Assembly (NCBI GenBank): GCA_016792935.1
Contig: JAEUJS010000303.1
Location: forward strand, 1 to 43,105
Direction: 5' to 3'
DNA length: 43,105 nucleotides
Source of the DNA: Archangium sp.
GTDB taxonomy: Bacteria; Myxococcota; Myxococcia; Myxococcales; Myxococcaceae
Every line of letters starts with the position of its first letter. The first letter of the stretch is position 1. The notes under the pieces are model-generated. The model searched no databases, was not told the origin of the DNA, and saw only the letters and a program-made list of their open reading frames with translations. Position numbers and translations under genes: made by a program. Below, piece after piece: positions 18,939 to 26,743 of this stretch.

Positions 18939-20489
18939 GTGCTTCAAGATCGGGCGTTGCGCAGTCGGCTGAAGTTGATCGAAGCGGCGACGTCGCTGTT
19001 CGCCGCACGTGGCTTCGATGGCACCTCGATGCGCGACATCGCGGATGCGGCGGGGCTCTCGTTGGGGCTGGTGGCGCGCTACTTCCCCACGCGGGAGCAC
19101 TTCGCGTTCGCGCTCTACGACCGCCTGGCGGATGAGCTGGCGTCGCGCGCGGTCGAGTTGCCTTCCGGCTCGGTGGCTTCGCGCTTCACGGCGTTGATGA
19201 AGGTACGCATCGCGCAATGCGAGGCGAACCGGCGGCCGCTGACCGCGTTGCTGGGGCCGGCGTTGGATCCCCAGTCGCCGCTGTACGCGCTCGGCGCGGA
19301 GACTGAGACGACGCGCGCGCGTGTGCACGGTGCGCTCGCGGTGGTGGTGGCTGGAGCGAGTGATGCTCCGTCGTCGAGTGACGAGGCGGCGCGGCTGACG
19401 CAGTTGCTCTACACGGTGCACCTCGGCGTCGTGCTCGCGGCGCTCTCGCAGAAAGACGCGTCGCGTGCCCACGCGGTGGTGGAGCAGTTCGAGCGCGGGC
19501 TGGGCTTCTTGCGGTTGCCGCTGGTGAAGCAGTTCGTCGGCAGGCTGCTGCTCGACAAGCCACGTGCGGCTGGGCGCGAGCGAGACACGGCGCGCGAGAT
19601 CCTCGAGGTGCTCTTCCGCGACAACCGCGTGTTGCCGGGCGTGGAGAAGGGGCTGACCGGTCCGTCCGAGGCGTTGCATCGGCCGAACATCGAGGCGGTG
19701 GTGCGCGCGGGGCAGCCGCTCGAGTTGGTGTTGCCTGCGTTTCCGGCGAAGGCTCCGAACGAGAAGAAGGTGCTCGGTGCGTTGCCGGACCTCGCGGAAG
19801 AGCGCGCGCTCGAGCGGTTGAGCGAGTTGCTCGACGAGCTGAGCGGGGTCTACGCACCGGGAGCGCGGCTGACGATTTGTTCCGATGGTCACGTGTTCTC
19901 GGACCTCGTCGGCGTGAGTGACGGCGATGTCGACCGCTACCGTGATGCGTTGCTGCGCATGGTCGATGACCCGCGCGTGCGTTGGTTCGAGCTCTCGACG
20001 GCGCTGGGAGACGAGAAGCCCGCGAAGCTGCGCGCGCATCTGCTCGAGAAGTACGCGGCGACGGAAGACGAGCTGCGAGCGCGCGCGGCGAAGGTGCCGG
20101 CGTTGGCCGCGCAGTTGGACGGCATTCATCGGTTCCTGTTCGAGGACGAGGTGGTGCTGCACCCCGAGCTGACGAAGAGTCAGGCGAAGAAGCAGACGCG
20201 GGCGCGCGCGTACGAGGTGGTGCTGCGCAGTGAGGCGTGGGGCGCGTTGGTGGCGCACACGTTTCCGCAGGCGGTGCGGTTGTCGATTCATCCGCAGCCG
20301 GATCCCTCGGTGAAGATCGGGCTGAATCTCCTCGGCGTTCGCGATCCCTGGCTCACGCCGTGGCACGCGTGTGCGGTCGTTGCGCGTGGTGGCACGACGC
20401 TGATGCATCGCGCGCAAGCGGAAGCGGCCGGGGCGGTCGTCGCGTACACCGACGGGCGGCCGACCCATCTCGAGCTGGAGCTCCGATGA
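18939..20489 (+). CDS. TetR regulator fused to PvcA-type isonitrile synthase
   Basis: 516 residues from GTG 18939; GTG 18897 and GTG 18879 are other in-frame starts, the latter inside the palindrome. AGGGGG stands 2 nt before 18939. Residues about 5-55 form a TetR HTH (LIEAATSLFAARGFDGTSM, RDIADAAGLSLGLVARYFPTREH); residues 55-205 look like a full TetR ligand-binding part (LTQLLYTVHLGVVLAALS ... FERGLGFLRLPLVK). Residues about 215-516 match the DIT1/PvcA isocyanide synthase family: LVLPAFPAKAPN, KVLGALPDLAEERAL, LTICSDGHVFSDLVGVSD, RAYEVVLRSEAWGALV, FPQAVRLSIHPQP, VKIGLNLLG, TPWHACAVV. Family members convert the amino group of Tyr or Trp to an isonitrile using ribulose 5-phosphate. I infer a self-regulated enzyme. 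Confidence 0.9.
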   Translation: MLQDRALRSRLKLIEAATSLFAARGFDGTSMRDIADAAGLSLGLVARYFPTREHFAFALYDRLADELASRAVELPSGSVASRFTALMKVRIAQCEANRRPLTALLGPALDPQSPLYALGAETETTRARVHGALAVVVAGASDAPSSSDEAARLTQLLYTVHLGVVLAALSQKDASRAHAVVEQFERGLGFLRLPLVKQFVGRLLLDKPRAAGRERDTAREILEVLFRDNRVLPGVEKGLTGPSEALHRPNIEAVVRAGQPLELVLPAFPAKAPNEKKVLGALPDLAEERALERLSELLDELSGVYAPGARLTICSDGHVFSDLVGVSDGDVDRYRDALLRMVDDPRVRWFELSTALGDEKPAKLRAHLLEKYAATEDELRARAAKVPALAAQLDGIHRFLFEDEVVLHPELTKSQAKKQTRARAYEVVLRSEAWGALVAHTFPQAVRLSIHPQPDPSVKIGLNLLGVRDPWLTPWHACAVVARGGTTLMHRAQAEAAGAVVAYTDGRPTHLELELR

Positions 20490-20516
20490 GACCGCGGGGG
20501 CCGCGAGCAGAACGCT

Positions 20517-20553
20517 CCCCCTCTCCCTCGGGGAGAGGGCTCGGGGTGAGGGA
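20517..20553. repeat. REP-like GC-rich inverted repeat, copy B
   Basis: CCCTCTCCC (20519-20527) pairs with GGGAGAGGG (20531-20539), followed by CTCGGGGTGAGGGA. It lies in the 127-bp gap between the two isonitrile-locus genes, where it could act as an mRNA hairpin between the two open frames. The rest of the gap (20554-20616) shows only a good ribosome site, GGAGAGGGGG, 4 nt before the next ATG. Confidence 0.85.
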
Positions 20554-20616
20554 CACACCGTCGACTGCGAGCGATGCCGTGCACTGCGTGAGGATCTCCG
20601 AAGGAGAGGGGGCCGC

Positions 20617-22317
20617 ATGACGACGCTCGTGCCACTGCAGCCGTTCGGCGTCCGCGTCGAGTTTCCGAGCGGCACGCGCTTCGAGAGCATCAGCCCGGAA
20701 CAACTGCGCGGCTGGCTCGACGAGCACCGAGTGGTGCAGCTCCGCGGGCTCGCGCACGAACCGCCGCATCAGCTCGCGGCGCTCAGCCGCCGACTCGGTC
20801 CGCTGCAACCGTGGCCCTTCGGCGCGGTGCACGAGCTCAAGCAAGTCGAGCGCACCGAGAACTACCTCTACACCGAGCACGCCGTTCCACTTCATTGGGA
20901 CGGAGCCTTCGCCGACGCGGTCCCGCACTGGCTCGTCTTCGAGTGCATCAAGGCCCCACCCGAAGGCGCGGGCGGAGAGACCACTTTCGTCGACACGCGC
21001 AAAGTCCTCGAGCGCGCGACCCCGGAGCAACGCGAACGGTGGACGCGCGCGCGCTTCCGCTACACGACGGAAAAGAAGGCGCACTACGGCGGCTCGTTCA
21101 CTTCACCGGTCATCGCGAAGCACCCGACGCTCGGCTTCGATGTGATTCGGTTCGCGGAGCCGGTGGTCGATCTCAACCCGGTGAGCGTCGAAGCCGAACC
21201 CGGAACGGATTCGAAGACGCTCGCCGAGCTCTCGAACGTGCTCGCCGCCGCCGACGTCACGCTCGCGGTGCCCTGGCAGCCAGGAGACTTCGTCATCGCC
21301 GACAACCACGCGCTGCTGCACGGCCGTCGCGCGTTCACCGACGGAGCGCCGCGCCACCTCTATCGCGTGAACGTGCTCGATGAAGATCGCCGCTGGTGGG
21401 CCACGCTGCGCGCGATGTGGCGCGTGCGCCGCCCCGAGTTCTTCCGCGCGGAGTTGCCGATTCTCCTCATCCCGGCGCTGCTGTCGGTGCCCCGCTTCTC
21501 CGAGCTCGCGAGTGCGCCGTTTCTCGAGGGCGCGCTGCTGTTCTTCCTGCTCTTCAACGTCGGCGACATGATCAACTGCTGGTTCGATCGAGACGTCGAT
21601 TTGCATCGCAAGACGCACCTCGCCGAGGCCATCGCCCGCGTCGGTCGCACGGGACTGCTCGTGCAGATCGTGCTCTCCGCGCTCATCGCCGCGGGGCTCG
21701 CGGTGCATCTGGCGTTCTCGCTGCATCGCGACTGGCTCGCTCCGGCTGGACTGATCGGCGCGCTCCTGGGGGCGAGCTACACGGCTCCGCCGCTGCGTCT
21801 GAAGAGTCGCGGCGTGCTGCAGTTGCCGGCGTACGTCGGGCTGCTCTTCGTCGGGCCGATGATCATGATCAGCGGGTTGTTCGTCGACGTACCGAGCGTG
21901 CAGCTGATCATCGCGTCGCTCTGCTTCGGCGTGATGCAGACCGGAGTGCTCCTCGTGAACACCGCCGAAGATCTCGACGAAGACGAACGCGAGAAGATCC
22001 GCACGGTGGCGGTGGTGTTCCAGGCGCTCGGCACGGTGAAGCTCGCGCGGGTGCTGGTGCTGCTCGGAGCGCTGGGCCTCGCGGCGTCGGTCGCGGTGAC
22101 GACTCCGATGAGTGCGTGGTCGCTGCTGGTGCCGTTGATCGCGGTCGCGGTGTGGAACGTGCGTTGGCTGAACGCGCTGATCACGAAGATGACGCCGCGT
22201 GATGAGGCGGGGCGACGCCAGGCGATCCGAGATCAGGGCAAACATGTGCCGACGCGTATCGAGACCGGTGCATGGGTTGCGCTCGCCTGCGTCGCGTTCT
22301 GTCTCGCGGCGCGATGA
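20617..22317 (+). CDS. PvcB-type Fe/2-oxoglutarate oxygenase fused to UbiA prenyltransferase
   Basis: 566 residues. Residues 1-258 match the PvcB branch of the TauD/TfdA family, which oxidises and decarboxylates isonitrile amino acids to vinyl isonitriles: YLYTEHAVPLHWDGAFADAVP (metal ligands His93 and Asp95), GGETTFVDTRKVL, AHYGGSFTSPVIAKHP, WQPGDFVIADNHALLHGRRAF (His235), and RHLYRVNV for 2-oxoglutarate. Residues about 275-566 are a membrane prenyltransferase of the UbiA superfamily: FNVGDMINCWFDRDVDLHRKTH (Asp317, Asp324, Asp328), SYTAPPLRLKSRG, and NTAEDLDEDEREKIRTVAV as second Asp-rich motif, with eight or nine hydrophobic segments. The two active sites are in one chain anchored at the membrane. 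It follows the TetR-PvcA gene and has a strong ribosome site. Confidence 0.92.
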   Translation: MTTLVPLQPFGVRVEFPSGTRFESISPEQLRGWLDEHRVVQLRGLAHEPPHQLAALSRRLGPLQPWPFGAVHELKQVERTENYLYTEHAVPLHWDGAFADAVPHWLVFECIKAPPEGAGGETTFVDTRKVLERATPEQRERWTRARFRYTTEKKAHYGGSFTSPVIAKHPTLGFDVIRFAEPVVDLNPVSVEAEPGTDSKTLAELSNVLAAADVTLAVPWQPGDFVIADNHALLHGRRAFTDGAPRHLYRVNVLDEDRRWWATLRAMWRVRRPEFFRAELPILLIPALLSVPRFSELASAPFLEGALLFFLLFNVGDMINCWFDRDVDLHRKTHLAEAIARVGRTGLLVQIVLSALIAAGLAVHLAFSLHRDWLAPAGLIGALLGASYTAPPLRLKSRGVLQLPAYVGLLFVGPMIMISGLFVDVPSVQLIIASLCFGVMQTGVLLVNTAEDLDEDEREKIRTVAVVFQALGTVKLARVLVLLGALGLAASVAVTTPMSAWSLLVPLIAVAVWNVRWLNALITKMTPRDEAGRRQAIRDQGKHVPTRIETGAWVALACVAFCLAAR

Positions 22318-22338
22318 TCCACCGACCCGTCAAGCACG

Positions 22339-22357
22339 GGGAGAGGGGATCTTCGCG
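22339..22357. repeat. Half copy of REP-like repeat
   Basis: GGGAGAGGGGATCTTCGCGC is the right arm and flank of the repeat at 26594-26613, without the left arm. It lies in the gap between the convergent prenyltransferase-fusion and lipoprotein genes, so it could be the scar of a partial repeat. Confidence 0.5.
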
Positions 22358-22361
22358 CACG

Positions 22362-23585
22362 TCACGGGCAGGCGCTCGAGGCGCTGAGCCGCGCGCTGAT
22401 CAGATGCGTGATCGGATGACTCCGCGGTGACGGCATGACCGTCCAGGTCAGTCCGTCGGTGCTGCGATACGCGCGCTCGTATTGGTACTCCGACTGCCAG
22501 CCGCCCTTGAACGCGACGAAGGTGCCGGTGCTGGTCACGGCTACCGCTCCGATTGCGACGTCGTTCGGTGAGCCATTTGCGCTCGTCCACGTCAGTCCAT
22601 CGGTGCTGCGGAACCGCGTCGCTCCGTTCCACAGGAAGAACGCACCCTGCGCGTGAACGCCGCGCGAGCTGAACGCCGCCGCGAGCGATTGCTGCGTCCA
22701 CGTCCCGCCGCGATCGGTCGAGGTGCAGACCGTGCCCTGCCAGTGCACGAGCACCAACGTCGAGCCACTCGCGAGCAGCGAGAGTGCTGGAGGCATCGCG
22801 CAGTTCGACGGAAGGTTGAGCGCGAACCAGCTCTCTCCGAGATCGTCGCTCGCGCGGAATTCGCCATCGAGCGCGATGACGAAGCGGCCACCACTTCCAG
22901 GAATGAATGTCGCGAGTCGCGTGACCTGGCCCGTCATCAAATCCCCGCCGGTGCTCCACGTGCCGGTCGTGCCGTCGGCGTGCGAGACCAGAACAGGGTT
23001 CGTCGCGCCGACGACGGTGCCGGCACCCGCGGAGATCGCTCCGAAGCGCGTGCTGGTCGTCACGTCGGTCCACGTCACGCCATCGCTCGTGCGGCGCACA
23101 CGGCCAGGCACCGCACCCCAGCCCCAGCTCGCCAGCACCGCGTTCCCGCTCGAGACCAGCCCCATCGAGGACCACTGGTCGTGCCAGCAGTCGACTCCCG
23201 GATCGTCGCAGTCGGCGCCGTTGGCTTCGTCGCGATCGAGAATCCACGTGCGGCCTTCGTCGCAAGAGAGAGTCGTCCGTCCGAAGCGACCTTGCGCGAT
23301 CAACACCTCGACCGTGCGCGTGCCGGCATCGAACGGTGTGCCCGCATCGACCTCGGGCTCAACTCCCGCATCGACGACGACGCCTGCATCGACGCCAGCA
23401 TCGATTGTTCCTGCGTCGGTCGCGCTCGTGACGGTGCCGGAATCGACGAGCGAGCCCGCATCGACTGTCGTGCCGGCATCCATCACTTCAGGGATCGCCG
23501 CGGGTTGCGGGTCATCGACCGGAGGGAGATCCGCGACCCAGACGTCACAGCCAGCGAGCACGAGCACGAGGGGCAACCAGCGCAT
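22362..23585 (-). CDS. Lipoprotein with Asp-Ala-Gly linker and BNR-like repeats
   Basis: 407 residues. MRWLPLVLVLAGC is a lipoprotein signal (LAGC). Residues 35-90 are a linker rich in VDAG/TDAG repeats. The rest holds repeats of the BNR/exo-alpha-sialidase kind, with Asp-boxes of the form S-x-D-x-G-x-T/S-W: SCDEGRTW, TSDGVTW, ASDDLGESWF, STDRGGTW, STDGLTW (twice). These mark a beta-propeller. No sialidase catalytic arginine triad or Tyr/Glu pair stands out, so I expect a surface binding or structural propeller. It is convergent with the prenyltransferase-fusion gene (44 bp), and its own promoter must lie in 23586-23640. Confidence 0.82.
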   Translation of the reverse strand: MRWLPLVLVLAGCDVWVADLPPVDDPQPAAIPEVMDAGTTVDAGSLVDSGTVTSATDAGTIDAGVDAGVVVDAGVEPEVDAGTPFDAGTRTVEVLIAQGRFGRTTLSCDEGRTWILDRDEANGADCDDPGVDCWHDQWSSMGLVSSGNAVLASWGWGAVPGRVRRTSDGVTWTDVTTSTRFGAISAGAGTVVGATNPVLVSHADGTTGTWSTGGDLMTGQVTRLATFIPGSGGRFVIALDGEFRASDDLGESWFALNLPSNCAMPPALSLLASGSTLVLVHWQGTVCTSTDRGGTWTQQSLAAAFSSRGVHAQGAFFLWNGATRFRSTDGLTWTSANGSPNDVAIGAVAVTSTGTFVAFKGGWQSEYQYERAYRSTDGLTWTVMPSPRSHPITHLISARLSASSACP

Positions 23586-23637
23586 GTGGGGTCAGTGCGC
23601 TGAGGTGGGTGACCTCGTGGCGAAATCGGTACGTCGT

Positions 23638-23661
23638 ACAAAAACCGGTTCTCAGCCGGTT
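23638..23661 (-). terminator. Intrinsic terminator-like hairpin
   Basis: Read on the minus strand, AACCGG (23661-23656) pairs with CCGGTT (23648-23643) around a 7-nt loop and runs straight into TTTTTGT. The loop contains the stop codon of the delta-60 repeat gene (23654-23652). A hairpin plus T-run at the end of a convergently isolated gene is what a rho-independent terminator looks like; the 6-bp stem is short. Confidence 0.55.
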
Positions 23662-25127
23662 CTCGTTCGCCCACGCCTTCGGACGAGCGCGCCGAGCAGA
23701 AGCAGAAGCGGAACGCTCGTCCCCGCGCTCGAACAATCACTCGCGACACCCATCATGCGGCGCCCCGCTGGGATCCAACGGTGGATCGACCAGTCGACTC
23801 CGTTCGTCACGCCGAAAATCCACACGCGGCCCTGCGCATCGATGACGAGCTGGCGCACCGAATCTGTACCGGAGCTCAGGTTCATCGTCTGCACCGCGCT
23901 GCTTTCGCCGCCGTTCGCGTCGAGGATCTGCAGCGCCTGCGCGACGTCGGCAGAAGCGCTGTCACCGCCGATGAGAAACCGCCCATCGTCGAGCTCAACC
24001 ACGGCCCAGATCGCGGTGAACGCTGGAAGCGTCAGCTTGCCGTTCGTGCCGAACGACGGGTCGAGCGCGCCGGTCGGGAGCACCTTGATGATCGCGCCTC
24101 CGAAGGCCGACGGGTTGAGCCGCGCCGAGCCGACACACCACGCCGAGCCATCCGCGAGCGGGAGCACCGCGCGGCAGTCGTCATCGCCTCCGTTGAAGTC
24201 GACGCTGATCCGACCCGGCAGCGCGCGCGAATCGGTGAACGACGCTTCGAGCGCTCCGTTCGAGTCGAGTCGAGCCAGCGCGAAGTCACGCTGCGTCGGG
24301 CCCTCGGAAGAGCCGGGGAGCAACACCTTGCCGTCCGCGGTGTTCACGGCGACCGCTCCGTTTTGATCGAGAAAGCCGTAGTCGATCATCGCGGCTCCGT
24401 TCGTTCCGTAGGCCGTCAGCGGCACCGCCGTGTTCGGATCGATCGCCACCAACGCGAGATCGCCTTCGCCCGGATAGTTGCGCCACGCGGTTCCCGAGCA
24501 GGCGATGGCTCCGTCCGACGGGCGACGCCAGGTGCCGATGCAGACGCCCGATGCACCCATCACCGCGCTGACCTTCATGTGCCCGCTCATGCCGAAGTTG
24601 ATGTCGGGAATTCCGGCCGAGCTCAGCTTGCCGAGCACCGGAATCGGCTCGTTCATCGTCGTCTTGCTGTTGCCCGAGATGATGATCGTTCCGTCGGGTT
24701 GGAGGAGCACGCCGTGGCCTTCGTCGGCGGGCGTGACGCTGACCTCCGCGACGCCCGAGGTGCCGAAGGTCAGGTCGCGCGTGCCGTCGGGGTTGAGGCG
24801 CACGACTCCGATGTTGCGATCGATCGGCGCGCCGGTGGTGCCTGCGAGATACGCGCGGCCCTGAGCGTCGACGGCGAGCCCTTGCGTGCCAGTCACGACG
24901 TTGTCGAGCGCTCCGACGTCGAGCGCGACGGTGCCGCAGGTTCCGAACGTTGGATCGGGCCGGAAGTTGCCGAGGCCCGCGTCTCCACACGTCGTTCCCG
25001 CATCATCGAAGCCGAGTGGGACGTCAAAGCCGCAGGCGGTGAGGGTGAGGAGTGCGGTGAGCGTGAGAAGGATGCGCTCCCTCACCCCGAGCGAGAAGGA
25101 GAACCCGCGCGCACTCACTTCGCGCAT
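23652..25127 (-). CDS. Delta-60 repeat lipoprotein with MYXO-CTERM-like tail
   Basis: 491 residues from ATG 25127 (GAGGG 4 nt upstream); GTG 25085 is an alternative that removes a segment read from a half REP-like repeat. The signal is ILLTLTALLTLTAC, then an Asp-Ala-Gly start. The body has about eight repeats of the delta-60 type, with strand, turn and (L/P)D-x-(S/N/T)-FG-x-x-G-x-(V/L) motifs: RPDPTFGTCGTVALD, RDLTFGTSGVAEVSV, IPDINFGMSGHMKVS, LDPSFGTNGKLTLP. The C-terminus (ASDCSSAGTSVPLLLLLGALVRRRGRTRTG, Cys then hydrophobic then Arg-rich) resembles a MYXO-CTERM sorting signal. Such proteins are secreted and form beta-rich scaffolds; the substrate is unknown. Confidence 0.85.
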   Translation of the reverse strand: MREVSARGFSFSLGVRERILLTLTALLTLTACGFDVPLGFDDAGTTCGDAGLGNFRPDPTFGTCGTVALDVGALDNVVTGTQGLAVDAQGRAYLAGTTGAPIDRNIGVVRLNPDGTRDLTFGTSGVAEVSVTPADEGHGVLLQPDGTIIISGNSKTTMNEPIPVLGKLSSAGIPDINFGMSGHMKVSAVMGASGVCIGTWRRPSDGAIACSGTAWRNYPGEGDLALVAIDPNTAVPLTAYGTNGAAMIDYGFLDQNGAVAVNTADGKVLLPGSSEGPTQRDFALARLDSNGALEASFTDSRALPGRISVDFNGGDDDCRAVLPLADGSAWCVGSARLNPSAFGGAIIKVLPTGALDPSFGTNGKLTLPAFTAIWAVVELDDGRFLIGGDSASADVAQALQILDANGGESSAVQTMNLSSGTDSVRQLVIDAQGRVWIFGVTNGVDWSIHRWIPAGRRMMGVASDCSSAGTSVPLLLLLGALVRRRGRTRTG

Positions 25128-25894
25128 GCGGCCCTCAAGCGAGGGAGCAGCGGACTGCCGGGATGCCGCTCGACGAACTGCGCCAGCGCCGCGGTGCCCG
25201 ACTTCGGCTCGCTCGCACACATCGCAAGCACCTTCGCCGCTTCCCGCTCGGGCCGCAGCTGGCCCAACGGGAAGCGGCGGTCTTGTTCGTCGATGAGCGA
25301 CAGTGCCTTCGCGTTGTCCTTCGCTCGCAGCGCGGCGTGCACCTCGCGCAGGCCCTGCGTCTCGGCTTCCAGCGTGTCGTCTTTCTTCGACGGCTCGACG
25401 ACCTGCGGCGGCGGAGTCGAGATCGGCGGAGGCGCTTCGACTTCCGCGACTTCCTTCGGCGCCGTCTTCTTCTTCCGCTTCACCTTTTTCACCGGAACCG
25501 GACCTGGCGCCGAGGTCGGACTCGGACTCCGTGGAGCGGTGTCATCCACCGCGTCGACTTCGTCTTCTTCCTCTTCGGCCACGGGCGCGGTCACGACGAC
25601 GGGTTGCACGACAGGAGGCGGGTTGTCGGGCGGCTTCACCTTGTTCGAGCGCGTCAACACCACCGCCGCGCTGACCGCGACGACGCTGGCGCTCACGATG
25701 CCGATGACGGTCTTCGAGGCCCACCACTTCGCCGCGGCCTTCATCGCCGGCGCCGCGATGGCCGGGCCTGCTGCTCCGGCGGCGATCGCGATGGCGAGCT
25801 TGCCGCGCACGCGCTCGCGGTCGGCGGCGGTCGGGCCCTCCGTCGCGCGACCGGCCTGCAGCACGTCGTGCGCCGATTCATCGAGTGGCTTCAT
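25115..25894 (-). CDS. Single-span membrane protein, likely anti-sigma partner
   Basis: 259 residues. The N-terminal about 60 residues (MKPLDESAHDVLQAGRATEGPTAADRERVRGKLAIAIAAG) are cytoplasmic and helical. One transmembrane helix follows at about 61-80 (TVIGIVSASVVAVSAAVVL). Then comes a long Pro/acidic and Lys-rich linker (EEEEDEVDAVDD, PVPVKKVKRKKK) and a C-terminal helical part (LREVHAALRAKDNAKALSLIDEQDRRFP) that looks TPR-like. The start overlaps the stop of the ECF sigma gene by 4 bp, the usual place for an anti-sigma factor, so I infer that role; no ZAS zinc motif is present. It overlaps the next gene's start by 13 bp. Confidence 0.78.
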   Translation of the reverse strand: MKPLDESAHDVLQAGRATEGPTAADRERVRGKLAIAIAAGAAGPAIAAPAMKAAAKWWASKTVIGIVSASVVAVSAAVVLTRSNKVKPPDNPPPVVQPVVVTAPVAEEEEDEVDAVDDTAPRSPSPTSAPGPVPVKKVKRKKKTAPKEVAEVEAPPPISTPPPQVVEPSKKDDTLEAETQGLREVHAALRAKDNAKALSLIDEQDRRFPLGQLRPEREAAKVLAMCASEPKSGTAALAQFVERHPGSPLLPRLRAACAK

Positions 25895-26472
25895 CGGGTC
25901 CTCCAGTCTTCACGAGCGCGCTCGCGCTCCACGGCTTGTTCGAAGTCACGGCGCGCATCTCGCAGGCGCGAGTGCGCGGTGTTGTTGTTGAGTGAGAGCG
26001 CTTGCGCGGCTTCGGCCACGCTGACGCCTTCGAGCTCGACGAGCACGAAGAGCTCGCGGCGTTCGTCGGAGAGTTCTCCGAGGAGCCGGTACATGAGCTC
26101 GGTCGCCTGCTTGCCTTCGACGAGCGCGTGGGGCGTGTGCACTCCGCTGACGGGCTCGGCGGCGTGCTCGTCGTTCTTGCGTTGGGTGGAGCTCGCTCCA
26201 CGGCGATACGTCGCTGCGACGCGCATCACGAAGTGGAAGAGCCAGGTTTTGATCGACGCGTCTCCGCGGAACTCGGACAGGCGGCGGTAGACGGCGAGGA
26301 AGACGTCCTGCACGGCGTCGTCGATGTGCGCGGGGCTGACGCCGAGGCGGCGCGCGTTGGCCCAGACGAAATCGAAGTGCTGGTCGTAGAGCGTCTCGAA
26401 GTCGGACGGCAGCGTCGCTGCTCCGCGGGCGGCGGTGGGCGAGACACGCTGTGCCGTTCCGCTCGAGCTCAT
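25891..26472 (-). CDS. ECF RNA polymerase sigma factor
   Basis: 193 residues. Region 2 has FETLYDQHFDFVWANARRLGVSPAHIDDAVQDVFLAVYRRLSEFRGDASIKTWLFHFVMRVAATYRR, and region 4 has LSDERRELFVLVELEGVSVAEAAQALSLNNNTAHSRLRDARRDFEQAV, the sigma-70 family 2/4 pair of ECF type. A sequence-poor Ser/Thr/Ala stretch of about 20 residues comes first. It overlaps the next gene, a single-span membrane protein, by 4 bp, so the pair is cotranscribed. The 271 bp upstream contain two copies of a 63-bp repeat and no clear promoter; the signal it responds to is not visible. Confidence 0.92.
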   Translation of the reverse strand: MSSSGTAQRVSPTAARGAATLPSDFETLYDQHFDFVWANARRLGVSPAHIDDAVQDVFLAVYRRLSEFRGDASIKTWLFHFVMRVAATYRRGASSTQRKNDEHAAEPVSGVHTPHALVEGKQATELMYRLLGELSDERRELFVLVELEGVSVAEAAQALSLNNNTAHSRLRDARRDFEQAVERERAREDWRTR

Positions 26473-26544
26473 GCGCGGTGATCCCCTCTCCCGCCCTCGC
26501 GGCGCATCGAGTTGGCGATGGGGCTGCTGTCGGCTGAGAGCGTG

Positions 26545-26607
26545 GCGCTGAGACTGCGTGACTGGCCCTCACCCTGACCCTCTCCCGCAGGGGCGGGAGA
26601 GGGGATC
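26545..26607. repeat. 63-bp direct repeat with REP-like hairpin, copy 1
   Basis: Identical over 63 bp to 26659-26721, giving a 114-bp period. It holds a REP-like variant: CCCTCTCCCG (26578-26587) pairs with CGGGAGAGGG (26594-26603). It lies in the gap between the ECF sigma gene and the outer-membrane-type gene. Confidence 0.9.
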
Positions 26608-26658
26608 TTCGCGCTCGCTCGGGCGGTGATGGCCGTGATGCGGTCGGTTGCGAGCGTC

Positions 26659-26721
26659 GCGCTGAGACTGCGTGACTGGCCCTCACCCTGACCCTCTCCC
26701 GCAGGGGCGGGAGAGGGGATC
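26659..26721. repeat. 63-bp direct repeat with REP-like hairpin, copy 2
   Basis: The second identical copy; hairpin arms are at 26692-26701 and 26708-26717. The 51-bp spacer between the copies differs in sequence. Only two units are present, and each carries its own internal dyad, so this is a duplicated REP-type unit, not a CRISPR array. Confidence 0.9.
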
Positions 26722-26743
26722 CGTTTCGAGCAGAGCGTCGCGT

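Noticed and set aside
18834..20690. 618-residue minus-strand frame opposite the TetR-PvcA gene
   Set aside because: Very Arg/Gln/His-rich with no motif, while the plus strand shows two complete domains.
23781..25991. 736-residue plus-strand frame opposite the delta-60 and sigma-partner genes
   Set aside because: Crosses three minus-strand genes and is Arg/His/Glu-rich without motifs.
26545..26721. CRISPR-like repeat-spacer-repeat
   Set aside because: Only two units, 63 bp each with an internal hairpin shared with dispersed repeats; no cas genes.
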